Below, one piece after another: positions 12,864 to 29,449 of a stretch of 64,000 nucleotides of DNA. The first letter of the stretch is position 1. Each line of letters begins with the position of its first letter. The DNA lies in contig CM040445.1 in the NCBI GenBank assembly GCA_022749755.1, positions 4,361,182 to 4,425,181 of the forward strand. Reading direction: 5' to 3'. A model generated the notes under the pieces. It had not been told where the DNA came from. It searched no databases and saw nothing but the letters and a program-made list of their open reading frames with translations. The position numbers and the translations under genes were made by a program. Source of the DNA: Azadirachta indica (Eukaryota; Streptophyta; Magnoliopsida; Sapindales; Meliaceae).

Positions 12864-15800
12864 ATGGCTCCAAGCTTAAGCAAAAATACACTTGTTGCAA
12901 TGGAGCTTCTTGATGGTCAACTACCATCATCCATAACGCTAGAAGGCTCAACCTTTCTTGGTAATGGCCATCCAATTCTCACTGAAGTTCCTATAAACAT
13001 CATAGCCACACCATTACCATTTACCTCTGCAGACAAGACCAAGAATACCTTGGGCTGTTTCGTGGGGTTTGACGCGGACGAGCCAAAAGACCGCCACGTG
13101 GTGCCCCTCGGCAAGCTCAGTGGTATAAGGTTCATGAGCATATTCAGGTTCAAAGTTTGGTGGACCACCCAGTGGGTTGGCAATAATGGAAAAGACATGG
13201 AGCATGAGACCCAGTTGATGATCTTAGAAAAGAATGACTTGGGACGCCCTTACGTTCTTTTACTTCCAATTCTCGAGGGTCCCTTTAGAGCTTCTCTTCA
13301 ACCTGGAAGCGACAACTGCGTCGACATGTGCCTGGAAAGTGGGTCCTCGCAGGTGTGTGGTTCGAGCTTCAGAAGTTGTCTGTATATGCATGCTGGCGTC
13401 GATCCTTACAGTCTTGTTAAGGAGGCGATGAAGGATGTCCGAGTCCATCTAGGGACGTTTAAGCTTCTGGAGGAGAAAACAGTGCCAGGTATCTTAGATA
13501 AATTTGGTTGGTGTACTTGGGATGCATTTTATCTTGAAGTACATCCAAAGGGTATTTGGGAAGGGGTAAAGGGCTTAGTGGAGGGTGGATGCCCTCCAGG
13601 GATGGTTCTTATTGATGATGGATGGCAGTCCATTTGCCATGATGATGACCCCATTACTGATCAAGAAGGAATGAACCGAACGAGCGCTGGCGAACAAATG
13701 CCATGTAGGCTCATAAAATTTGAAGAGAATTACAAATTTAGGGACTATAAGAGTCATAGGGCGCCCTCCAGAGAAGGGATGGGTGCGTTCGTTAGAGACC
13801 TAAAAGAAGAGTTTAAGACTGTAGAAAATGTATATGTATGGCATGCATTGTGCGGATATTGGGGTGGGATTAGACCCAATGTTCCGGGCATGCCTGAATC
13901 TAGGCTCATCGCTCCTAAATTGTCACAGGGTTTGCAGATGACCATGGAAGATTTGGCCGTGGATAAGATAGTCAACAATGGCATCGGACTGGTCCCACCG
14001 GAACAGGTCCCCAAAATGTACGAGGGACTTCACTCTCGTCTCGAATCGTTGGGGATTGATGGGGTCAAGGTTGATGTTATCCATGTAAGTTCTCGAAAAC
14101 TCCTTTCTTTGAAGTTTTTTCTTTTCTTTTTTTTTTTTTTTTTTAAAAAAAAAAAGAAGAAATTTAAAACTTTATATGCTGCAATAGTAATAATATGGCC
14201 TTAATTAATTTGGACTCACATGAACTACTTTTATTTATGATTTAAATGCATGGATTGGAGGTCTCTGGAAGGCTAGATCATGCGGCATTAATTATTTAAG
14301 TCAACCACTAATTTTATTTATGTATAGAGAGAGTGGGCGACTACTTGCATGTACGGTCTGAACTCCAATGCGGTCCTTAATTAAACTATGATTTTAATGC
14401 TAATTTTAAAATTAATTATAGAGTATAATGCTGTTAATTTGGACAAAGTGGCATGATATAGCTAGCTAGCATGTAGAAATTGAATTTAGGAAGAAGAATG
14501 CCGAAATAATTAATGAGGAGAAAAGTATATACGTTGTATTCATGGTGGTATAGTTAGTATATAGATAGACAAATCTAAATTGATGATAGGCATGCAGTAG
14601 TGGTACAAACAACGCGCGCGCGCGTGTGGTATTTAATTGAAATTGCAGGATATAATGCCACCTGCATTCAAGCAGAGAACATCCTTGTCACTCTCACTGT
14701 CATGGCGCGTGTCACTTAATTAATTCAGTGAGTTGCCAGTTAGTTATCCTTCTCTTCTTTAATCCCTAACAAATTTATATTAATATAATTGGTTTCAGTT
14801 AAGGGTTCTTTTTTTTTTTTTTAAAATTATATAATTTATTAAAACTTTTTTTGACAATCTATTACTTTGCTTTTATCTTTTAAGCCCATAGCAAAACCAA
14901 TTAATTCTTTCGGCCGGTCCAGTAGCAGTTTAATTTGCTTGCACAAAGAGATATCTGATTAATACAGTAATACTAATACCAGCATTTCTGTTTGCTTTTG
15001 GGTTCAGTTGCTTGAGCTGCTAGCTGAGGACTTTGGTGGTCGAGTTGAGCTCGCTAAAGCTTACTACAAAGCACTAACTGCTTCGGTGAGGAAACATTTC
15101 AAAGGGAATGGCGTCATTGCCAGCATGGAGCACTGCAACGACTTCATGTACCTTGGAACAGAGGCCATATCGCTTGGACGAGTTGGTATGTCCCTGTAAA
15201 TTTCATTTCAATAAAAAAGACGATGATTCAGGCATTGATTACGCTAGCTAACTTACTTTTTGCGCGGTGAAATTAAAAATCATGTGCAGGAGATGACTTT
15301 TGGTGCAGTGACCCTCTTGGCGTCTCAAATGGGACATTTTGGCTACAAGGATGCCACATGGTGCATTGCGCCTACAATAGCCTGTGGATGGGCAACGTCA
15401 TTCAGCTAGATTGGGACATGTTCCAGTCTACTCACCCTTGTGCCGAATTTCACGCGGCATCCAGGGCTATGTCCGGAGGACCAGTTTACGTTAGTGACTC
15501 TGTTGGAAAACACAATTTCGACTTGCTCAAGAGCTTGGTGTTGCCAGATGGCTCTATCTTACGATGCCAATGTTATGCTCTTCCTACAAGAGATTGCTTG
15601 TTTCAAGACCCATTACATGATGGGAGAACAATGCTCAAGATTTGGAACCTCAACAAAGTGAGTACAGTACTTCTCTTTCAAGTGACGACAATGAAAGTGA
15701 CTGAATTATTCCTTGAAAAAGTTAATTAACACCTTCTTCTTCGTTTGCATTTTAAAACAGTACACAGGAGTTCTTGGACTATTCAATTGTCAAGGAGGGG

Positions 15801-16324
15801 GATGGTGCTCCATAACCAGGAAAAACGTAGGCTTCTCTATGTTCTCAAACACTGTAACTTGTTTGGCAAGTCCTAAGGATATCGAATGGAGTAATGGGAA
15901 AGACCCAATTTCTATAAAAGGAGTGAATATATTTGCTGTTTACATGTTCCGAGAAAAAAAATTGAAGCTGATGAAGTCATCTGATGACATAGAGGTTACC
16001 CTGGAGCCATTTAATTTTGAGCTGTTTACAGTGTCCCCTGCAACAGTTTTGCCAAGAAGATCAATCCAATTTGCACCAGTTGGACTGGTGAACATGCTTA
16101 ACACTGGTGGTGCCATCGAGTCTCTCGTCTTCGATGATGATCAAAATCTGGTAAAAATTGGAGTGAAGGGCTGTGGAGAAATGAAGGTATTCGCTTCAGA
16201 AAAACCATCGAGTTGTAAGATTGATGGGGTGCGCGTACAGGAGTTCACTTACAAAAATCAGATGGTCACGGTTCAAGTTCCGTGGCCCACTTCAAGCTTA
16301 TCTGTGATTGAGTACTTATTTTGA
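12864..16324 (+). CDS. Raffinose synthase (galactinol-sucrose galactosyltransferase)
   Basis: Four exons: 12864-14084, 15008-15185, 15290-15657 and 15761-16324. They give 776 residues, the usual size for the family. The enzyme moves galactose from galactinol to sucrose to make raffinose, a cytosolic storage and stress sugar. The fold belongs to the GH36-like family. Visible motifs are LIDDGWQS (DDGW from about residue 251), DGVKVDV with the probable nucleophile near D404, and GDDFWCSDP with a probable acid/base Asp near residues 468-469, followed by VSDSVGKHNF. The start at 12864 is the first ATG after the TATA box, and a second in-frame ATG at 12901 is possible. The large exon 1 followed by three smaller ones and a full-length C-terminus suggest an intact gene. 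It could instead be a stachyose synthase-like or alkaline alpha-galactosidase relative, but length and motifs favour raffinose synthase 5 type. Confidence 0.92.
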
Positions 16325-17712
16325 CTGTCTCAGCGACTGATGCAAGTTTTTACATTCCAAGTTGTAAATTTTCCTTCTTCCTTTTTTTTTTTTTTTTAAA
16401 GAAAATCACAATTTGTATTTCAATAAGTGGTGTCACGCTGTAGCTTTTGGACTTCCATTAATAAAATTTGTTTTTCCTTTTCCTCATCAATTTATGTCCC
16501 AATTAAAAAAAATCTTATTAAAATTTGAACTGATACTGCTTATGTTCATTTATTATTTTTAATTAAATTGTGTTATATAACATGTTAAAATAAATTTATA
16601 ATAATTGTCTATTTGATATTTCTTAACTTTTGTACTAAAATTAAATTAAAATTTTTAATTTAATGTTAAAACTCCATAAACGATAAAGGATAAGCGTATG
16701 TATATATATATATATATATAAATATTTAAATAAATTTATTTAATGATAATTTTGAAAAATATCCGTTCGTTATGTATTCTATTTTTATCCAATTATTAAT
16801 AAACTTACAGTGCGGCAAAACCACATCGTTCGTTCGAATTTTAAATTTACTGAGAAATCTTAAACTAGAAAAATAATTACTCAAGTTAAAAATATATTTA
16901 TATATTTATTTTTAAATTAGGAACCATAGTATATTTCCTAGAATTACTACCATTAAAATGACATTGCAAACTGCTAAATTTTAGCATGAAATCAATAAAA
17001 TTGCTCTTCTAGTATATAGACGTAACGAGTAATTAATAACATTAACACGATGATGATTTGGTGATTCAATTAAAAGCATTGTATAGAAATGCTTCATATC
17101 TACATTTCAATTGCATTTTTAATATCATCCATTCGTTATTATTTCTTATTATTAGATTGAATGATATCATAATTAAAGTTAAATTAAAATTATACATTAA
17201 TTATTCCTATCAATATTATTTAAAAATTAGGATAAATACATTGCATAATTAAAGAGATGATAACACTTTCTCCGATAATTATCCAAATTTTCGTTTCGAT
17301 AGCTACGGTTTTTATATCGCAAAGCTAAATAAATATTTTGAAACTTTCGTTTCAATAGATACGATTTTTGTATCGCAAAGCAAAAATAAATATTTTGGAA
17401 CAAGTTAAAAAATTATCTTTTAATTAACTAATAATTCATATTAAATTGTTAAATTATTTATTTATTTATTTATTTTTTAATTTTTTACCCCTAGCCCACT
17501 TTACAGTAAGTCTGAAACGGTGAAGAAAGGAGAGTAGTTGATATGCCGAACTGTGCTTTTGACTGGCTTCAGAAAAAAAAAAAGAAAAGGAAAAGTAACC
17601 AAAAGGGGAGATTTTCAATAGTAACCAAATTAGGAATGTAATTTTCTAAAATGACCATATAAATTGAAATCGCTGTGATCCTCGACGAATTTGCTAAACA
17701 ACAGAAGAAACC
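16325..17712. other. AT-rich intergenic region
   Basis: Contains a probable polyadenylation signal AATAAA near 16460 for the upstream gene, a (TA)n run at about 16699-16720, and a two-copy tandem repeat at 17288-17400. No gene was seen. Confidence 0.5.
17288..17400. repeat. Tandem duplication of about 55 bp
   Basis: Two adjacent copies share TTTCGTTTC, ATAG.TACG.TTTTT, TATCGCAAAGC and AATAAATATTTTG in the same order, with few differences. It lies in the intergenic region upstream of the FLOE-like gene. Confidence 0.75.
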
Positions 17713-20700
17713 ATGAGAAGCTCAAATTCTTGGACTTACAAGGATAAGCAAATTACAGAACTTTCCAGAAGCCAACAACAACAAACTGATGATTTCTTAG
17801 ACGACGAAGATGAACCAGATTATGGATTTGATTATGAAGCATATCAATCCAAGCACAAACCTAAACGAATCCGCCTCCAGGTATTATCTCTCTCCCTATC
17901 TCTAATTCTGCAGTTATTATTAATTTTATTTTAACGAATTCCTTGTATTTATGTTGTTTTCTTAATTTCTCAATCTTAGATTTTCAGCAGCAAATTGGGC
18001 GATTAAGATGACACCGAATTGTCTTGTCTTCTTTCTTAGATGCAAAATTAGATTTTTAGTTATTTGACGTTGGATTTTGGAGTGGTTAATTTTGAACATA
18101 CTGAAAGCACTGTTAGAATATCAGAATTGGGGGTTTATATTTATGTAATGGTTGAACATGATAATGAGAAAAATAAGCATAGTTTATTCTTATTGAACTT
18201 TATGGTCTCGAATATGATGACAAAGTATTGGCTAAAGCAAATTTTGGAGTTTGAATAAAGCAAAATCTTCAGTTTCTTAATCGAATTTGTACTTGATTAG
18301 TTGCCCTAGTGATTAAAGTAGGCAGCTGCTTTTCATGTTTACATCTTTTTGGTTATGCATGTTGAAATGATGGTTCAATATGCAGAATGAGAGTTTTATT
18401 GGTTCCGGTGAGGTGGATATTATTTCTGAGATTGATAAGAAAATCAAGGAACATGTTGATAATGTGCTATATGAAGTGAAAGGTCTCAGTTCACGAGTGA
18501 CTCAGTTAGAGAGTCGAATGCATAAAGTGGAGAATGCTGTTGACAATTTGAAGTTTGCTATTGAGTATAATCATGGGAAGACTGATGGAAAGCTTAGGGA
18601 GCTAGATAACATTCTGAGAGAGGTATTTTTTCAACTTCCAAAATCTTTCATTTTCTGTGATTTTTATGTTCATTTGTAGTTTCATTATTGCAATTCATGC
18701 ATGTGCTGGGAGTCTTGGGTGTTCTTTTTGTTAATTTTCTTCTAAGAAGCTGTCAATTTCAATTAGACAAGCTGGAGTTGTAAGAATGAAAAGTTCTCCA
18801 TTTGCTGAATATTTATTGTAGAAATCATCTGTTGGTATGAAGACATAGAAGTGCATGAACCTATTGGAATTTAATCAATTATAATTCTTGTGTCAAGATT
18901 TTATGTTGGTCATTGCTGATAATAATGTTGATGGTGTACATATTAAGGTAGTAGCAATTTAACATTGTATTGCCATGACTTTATCAAATTGCTATAAACG
19001 TTTTTTTTTTTTTGTTTTAGTTTCTTTCTTGAGCATATTTTTGTTGGAGGTCAATATTTATACGTTTTGAGTCTTGTATTATTCCTCTAAGCTTTTCCTT
19101 TGTGCCATATTCTGGCGGTTCCTATAGCTTGCGATTGTTTTATTTCTGTCACTTTCTTAATTGACCCTCTTTGAGAAATCATACTAATGGCATGCTAAGA
19201 TTTTCATTTATATCCAATCCATAAGAACACTTAGACTCTCAAAGCTTCCTTAGAACATAAAAGTTTCTGCACTAAAATCTTTTTAAAAAGTTGGTTTGCA
19301 GAGTCCCCGTGTTAAAGCCTTGTCTCAAGCTCTTATATAAATCATCAAGACAAAAATTTGGATTAGTTCTGGAATTAAGCAACAGTAACTATCTGAGTGA
19401 TTTTGAGACATAAAAGGGACATGTCTTCTCTTTGTTCTTATCTGTCTTGTATTCTTGCATACCCAAGTGTTTAAATCGAGACTAATTTTGTGAACAAATT
19501 ATCATTCTCTTTTTCTAGCTTCAATTGGTTTCTTTACAAGCCTGTAATCTGGCAGAATACATGTTCTCTGCATCAATATGCAGTTTTGCATCACAAGTTT
19601 TCCCTCATAGATATGGTTTGCTGTCGTGTACAATTATTTGTAATGTTATGATTGACTTCTATTGGGATGTTAAAGCGAAGCAGCAGAAAAGTTGTTTATT
19701 CAGTTATCTTGGAACTTCCTTTTGAAAGTTCCCTTAAAATCTTTATGCTTTGAAGTGGTGATAAGTCTCTTGCTATAAGGTTCTTTAATTTGTTGATGTT
19801 AGCTAGAATTGCTTCTTTAAGGCTTGTATACCAATGGTATTTTGATGTGACCACTTGCAGGTTCAAGGTGGTATCAAGGATTTGACAGATAAGCAAGAGA
19901 TAGCAGAGGCTCAGCTGCAGCTTGCGAAGCTTCAATTGTCCAAGAATGACCAACAATTGGGAAAGGGGAACAAGCCCTCTCAAACTGATTCAACTCAAGG
20001 AGCATTATCTTCTGTTCCTCAGCAATCACACCAATTACTTCCAAATCCTGTTGCTCCTCCACAACAGCCTGTTCTTCTCCCTACTAATATTTCTCAGAAC
20101 CTACACCATCAGAATTCTCTGCCAACACCTGCAGCAACAGCGCCACAGCTATTACCAAAGAATATTATTCCCTCTATTCCACAGAATGAGTCTTACAGTC
20201 CATCAAATGTTCAAACTCCGGAAACCACCCATCAGCAGTATCATATGCCTTCAATTCAGCAGTCACAGCCTCCACCTCCACCACTGTATCAACCTAATCA
20301 ACCAAAACCTACAGAAGCTACACATCAGCACTATAATATGACTTCAGCTCAGCAGTCACAGCTGCCGCCTCAATCTCAGCATCAACCTTATCAACCAGCA
20401 CCTCAACTTCCATCAGTTTCACAGTTGGACCAGCCGCCCCAACTGCACCCACCCTTCAATATAGTTTATTATCAGGACATTCATCCATTGAGCCAGCACC
20501 CCGGGGAAGTTCCTAACTTGCCATCTCAAAGCATCCGACAACCCTCTGTATCACCTGCTGGGTTTCCTCCAAGCCAAATGTCTTATGTGGGTTCTTCCCG
20601 GCAGATGCATGACCAAACTTCTGGCCAGCCTTATAGAGAGTTCCCTTCTGGATATTCATTGCCATCGGAGCATTCTAATTCCAAAAATCTTTATCCTTAT

Positions 20701-21027
20701 GGTACATCTCCTTTTGGCTCCAGCAATACAAATATGAAACCTTTGCGACCACCGCCATCTCCTTCAGGCCCCAGTGGTGGAAGTAGCTATTCTCAACTGC
20801 TAACTGCCAAGATATTACCTCATGCTATTCCAATGGCATCTAGTGTGGATAGCGAATCAGCTTCTGGTGGGAGTGCAAACAGAGTACAGATTGATGATGT
20901 TGTTGACAAGGTTGTTGCTATGGGCTTCCGGAGAGACCTGGTGAGGGCAACAGTGAGGAAACTGACAGAAAATGGCCAGTCAGTTGATCTCAATGTGGTG
21001 CTGGACAAGCTGATGAACAATGGGTAA
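17713..21027 (+). CDS. FLOE/DUF1421 family protein (coiled coil, QPS-rich disordered region, UBA-like C-terminus)
   Basis: Three phase-0 exons (17713-17880, 18386-18622, 19861-21027) encode 523 residues. The N-terminus has an acidic stretch DDFLDDEDEPDYGFDYEAY. Exon 2 is a heptad-rich coiled coil (residues about 65-135) including VLYEVKGLSSRVTQLESRM. Residues about 155-430 are rich in Gln, Pro and Ser with YQP and QQSQ repeats. The C-terminus (about 480-520) holds a UBA-like DUF1421 segment, VDKVVAMGFRRDLVRATVRK. This order matches the FLOE family, of which Arabidopsis FLOE1 (At4g28300) is known to form hydration-dependent condensates in seeds. Condensate behaviour here is inference. The frame ends LDKLMNNG at a TAA that overlaps a good donor site GGGTAAGT, so a small extra 3' exon is possible. 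Confidence 0.85.
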
Positions 21028-23959
21028 GTCAGCCTGAGAATGGTAGGTTAGCTGGTGCCATTGTGTGATCCCTCTGTGCTTGATTTGATTTGTTCTGTTT
21101 AGAATTTTTAACTTCATTTCAGTGTTTACAATCTTCAGTTGGGGGGCTTCGAGCTATCTTTTAATTATTTGATATGTAAAATTGACATTATGATGTGGCA
21201 GCAGAACATCTTATATGGATTATGGATGTAAATAACGTTTAATGATGAGTACTCTTGGCTCTTTCTTCTGGCTTATGTCTAGTTGAGGGGTCTTTTAGGG
21301 ATGCTTTTGACATGAAAATGTTGTCCATGATTCCTGCTTCTTAAGCGATAGAGATATTCCATTTTTAGTCTACTAGACCTGTTGCCTAATATCTTCCAAC
21401 TGAAATGATTTGTCTTTTTCTAATTTGGCTGTGGCAATAGTTGATTGGCATTAATGCTTTTTCACCTCATCTTAAACTTGGATATATTTTACATTGCACG
21501 GGAGCGCCTATGACAAAAACTTTAAGTTATTGATTGGTTTTGGGATCTCAGCTTGAATTGCCCCACTTGTAAACTTTATGCCTTGTTTAGTTTAAATATT
21601 TACCATCATGCGTGTGAGAAAGGAAATGGAAGAACGTGCTACAATAGGAGGTGGAGATCATCTTTCACAAGAAAGGTAAAAGAAAAGAATCTTCTGGGTT
21701 ATTTTGTGTTCCCTAATCAATGATCTGTAGCACGTATGATATGAATGCCCCATGTCTAGTTCTAACCAAATTTACTTGGAAAAAAGCTCTTGAGAATCTT
21801 ACATTTAATCATACCTTTTTAGATGTCATTTTAATGCTTTGATATCCGGGTCCCCCGTATCAGAGCGGGCAAAGCACTTCTGAGTGAGCCTTGTAGGCTG
21901 AAAGCATGCAGTTTGATCTTCTTGCACAAAAATTCAAATGATGCGATTCACACTTTCATCCTTCTTTCGTTTCTTGTTGAAAATAGAAAACGAAACCTGT
22001 ATCTGGAGTTGATTTCTGCTTAAATTTGTAAATGAAACAACTTTGAAGTCGCTCTACCACATCCAGTCAATCAATTTGTTTAGAATTCATCAAACTGCCG
22101 AGCAAAGCAGGATGTTAGGTTGGTCCAAACCGATCCAACGGGTCCGCCCAATCACGAGTTAGCACGAGACTCGAGTCAAAGTCTCGACGCAGAGCTTACA
22201 TTAGACTTGCTTGTTCTGCTCTATTCTTCTCTATTCTTCTCCGTAGGTAGCCTAGGGTTTGGGGTGGGTTAGTTCATAACACCACACCCATACCAATGAT
22301 TCCACGTGTCAGAAACCCAGTAGGGGACCTAACTTGACGACAACGTCAATGGTATTATGATTTATGATTATGATTGGGCATGTTTGCAACTTGAGAAGGA
22401 CCATTTCCTTAATTGCTGCAGCTTCAGGACTCGATATATTCCTAGAAACAGGACCACTCGCCCTTTAATTGCTGCAAGATTAGCCATCAAACCATGTGAA
22501 GTATTGGTTTTTCTTTCCTTCTTCCAGAAGATTACCATCACTGAGCTCTCAATGACTTCAAATCTTCTTTATATATTTTTTTTCAGATTGATGATCTTCG
22601 TGGACCCTAAATCGGCCATAGGTCCAGGGTATTTGTACGTTAGGAATTTAGTTGTGTTATCCCTTTCATATTTAATTTCATCCTGATAGTTTTTGAGAAA
22701 AATACGACACAGAGATGGGTCTCAACCTTACTATTTAAACTTCAATTGCTATCAAATCGTGACTTCTCTTTAAGACAAATGTTAGAATACATCAACTGCA
22801 CCCGTATAGCTCACTAAACTTTTTTTTTTTTTTTTTCTTCTTTCTTAAACATTTTGCTTTAAATATGTAACAAAAAAATTTGATAAATTATGCAGTGCTT
22901 CTTTAACATAAAGCGTATTCTGAGAAAGCAGAAGATTATGCAACAAAGGACGGCTGAGGCAACACTTGATAAAAGTAGTGCATTGACCTCCGGGTAAAGA
23001 ATAATAAACATTAAATAACATATTGCGAGAGAAAAGTAAAACAGTGAATATAATAATAAAAAACATCGAATTTAGAAGAATCTCATGTGTTTTAATTAGC
23101 GAAGAGGTCAAAGCATGCACTAGGTTTTGATTCTACAAGTGATTGACAAATCAATAAACAACTGAAGTTGGATTCCAATTTTCAAATAAGTAATTATTTC
23201 AGTGCCTTGACTGGACATTGTTCAACTCTTCAGATTTTAAACAGCATCGATCAAGTCAAAAATTCAAATGATAATATGTTTAAATGGTTCATGGGACGGT
23301 GGAGTAATAGTAATAGGAGGCACTAAGAGATGATTTGAAGCTGCCATTTGGAATAAAACACAAGAATGATTGATGATGAATACCCAATAATTAAATATCT
23401 TCTGAATGATAATTTACAAATTGTTTTTAAAATAGAGCATATATATTAAATGAATGTGTATTAGAATAATGGAAGATTTTGATTTTGAATAACCAACAGA
23501 GAAGAAGAATACAAGACGCTGATGAGGGAAAAAGGTTTTTAACTGGTAGAAGAAAAAACTCACCTGGAAATATCAAAAACCAACCAATACTCTTTACTCT
23601 GAATCTCACTAATCACCGTCTCAATCTTCTTTAGTTCCGAGTCATAATCAAAACGAAACTTCATTTATTTACAACTCAAAAAAACGATAAGACAGTCCCA
23701 TAAAACGACACCAAATAACTAAAAAAGAGAAAAATATAACAATTAAAGATTGATAGATATTAAAGGTTAAAGACGCAGAAAGTTGAAGAGCAATAAAAGA
23801 AAATAAAAAAGAAAAGCATACTGATTACCGCAAATGCCAAACAAACAGTGCATGAAGTGAAAGCAGCTTTTTTGCTAAGCATAGCCAACCTGCTTTTTCT
23901 CGCGGTTCTATACAACAAAGCACTTCCGTTCCATACAACTCCATTTATATTATATTTAT

Positions 23960-23990
<31 letters not shown>

Positions 23991-24677
23991 TATAAAAACT
24001 ATTTATACTCGTACCAGAAAATGGAACAGTGTATCTACTCTTAGTTTAGTGCTTGCTTTGTTTTCTTGTTTTTTAAAGATCTCGCATCGAGAAACTGAGA
24101 AAATCTCAGTGGGATTTCTTGATTCTTGAAAAAAAATATATATACATATATCTTGTCCCAAGTGCTTGCAAGGTTGCTCTGCTCCATACCCTCTCTTTTC
24201 CGAGCTCAGCTCATTTTATCATTTTGTACTTATCTTTTCATTACTGTTTCCTTCTCTCTCTCTTGCAACAATCGAGAAAATGGTACTGTTCTTTTAATTT
24301 GATTTTTGATCTGTCGAAGCTCCAAAAGAATGGTAGTTTTTGATGTTTTCTTGCTGTACAATTATTGACTCAGTTTTCTTGCTATTCATAATACCCATTC
24401 AAGAGAACTCAAACAGATCGTCTTTGTAAAATTTTGCTCAGTACAGACCCATTTTCCATGCTCAAAGCAGACTCTAGGAACCCTAGATACATTTCCCTGA
24501 TTGACAATTAATCAGTTTGTACAGGGTTTTAAGAGTTCTGCCAAAACCTCAGAAAACCACCAAGACGATCCAAAAAAAGAGTCCCCGCCGCATCTACTAT
24601 TTTGTCAAGTTATGCCTCTTTTAGTTTAAATAGTCATCAGGCGACAAAGATTTTTGTTTCTCTTTTCTGGGTTTTTC
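21028..24677. other. Intergenic region between the FLOE-like and TAR2-like genes
   Basis: No gene was recognised. A T-run lies at 22821-22836 and a (CA)13 microsatellite at 23961-23986. The last few hundred bases before 24678 are CT-rich, as expected of a plant promoter. Confidence 0.5.
23961..23986. repeat. (CA)13 microsatellite
   Basis: An uninterrupted dinucleotide run, intergenic, about 800 bp upstream of the TAR2-like start codon. Confidence 0.95.
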
Positions 24678-24684
24678 TATAAAT
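24678..24684 (+). promoter_or_regulatory. TATA box of the TAR2-like gene
   Basis: TATAAAT lies 83 bp upstream of the ATG at 24767, so a short 5' leader is predicted. Confidence 0.5.
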
Positions 24685-24766
24685 CCCCGTCTTTGTTCTT
24701 TTCACATTCACTGAAAGTAGTTTATACTCTGTTCTTACACTCTGGTTTTTGAAATTCTTTTGAAAA

Positions 24767-28883
<4,117 letters not shown>

Positions 28884-29449
28884 CAAGATTAGATACCGAG
28901 TCTGTCTACCTGTGTAAAACGAGAGAAAGGAGGTTTGAGGCCGTTGTTGTTGTATATGTAATAGAAGAAAGCAACGCAATTTTACTGATCTACTTCACCT
29001 GTAAGAACTCACTGATTTTGTTGGTTCTATAAGTTGAATACTGGGGTTGGGGTTTCATTGCTTTTATGATTGATTTTACATACGTATTTGCCATTTTGTT
29101 TCTCCATGGATAGTCAGTCACTTACAAGTGTGTAACAGCTAGCTAGCTATAAAACAAACAAACTTGAAATTGTCAATATTTTTGAAGAACAAAAACGCAA
29201 GATCATAGCCACATTGCATTGGAGAAGGAAACCAGTGAATGATCCAGAATATGATCATCAGCTTGATGCTTGAAATTCTCGCTGTGAATCGTAATTAATT
29301 CTTCTGAAACAGAGAAATTTTATTAAGTATTGTGAACTTGGTTGTTGAATTCAATTTCAAGCAATCTAAACAACGCTTGCAATTACGTAATTAACATATA
29401 AAATTTAAACATCTATAATCATGATCATGTGATAAAATTTAATAAAATT

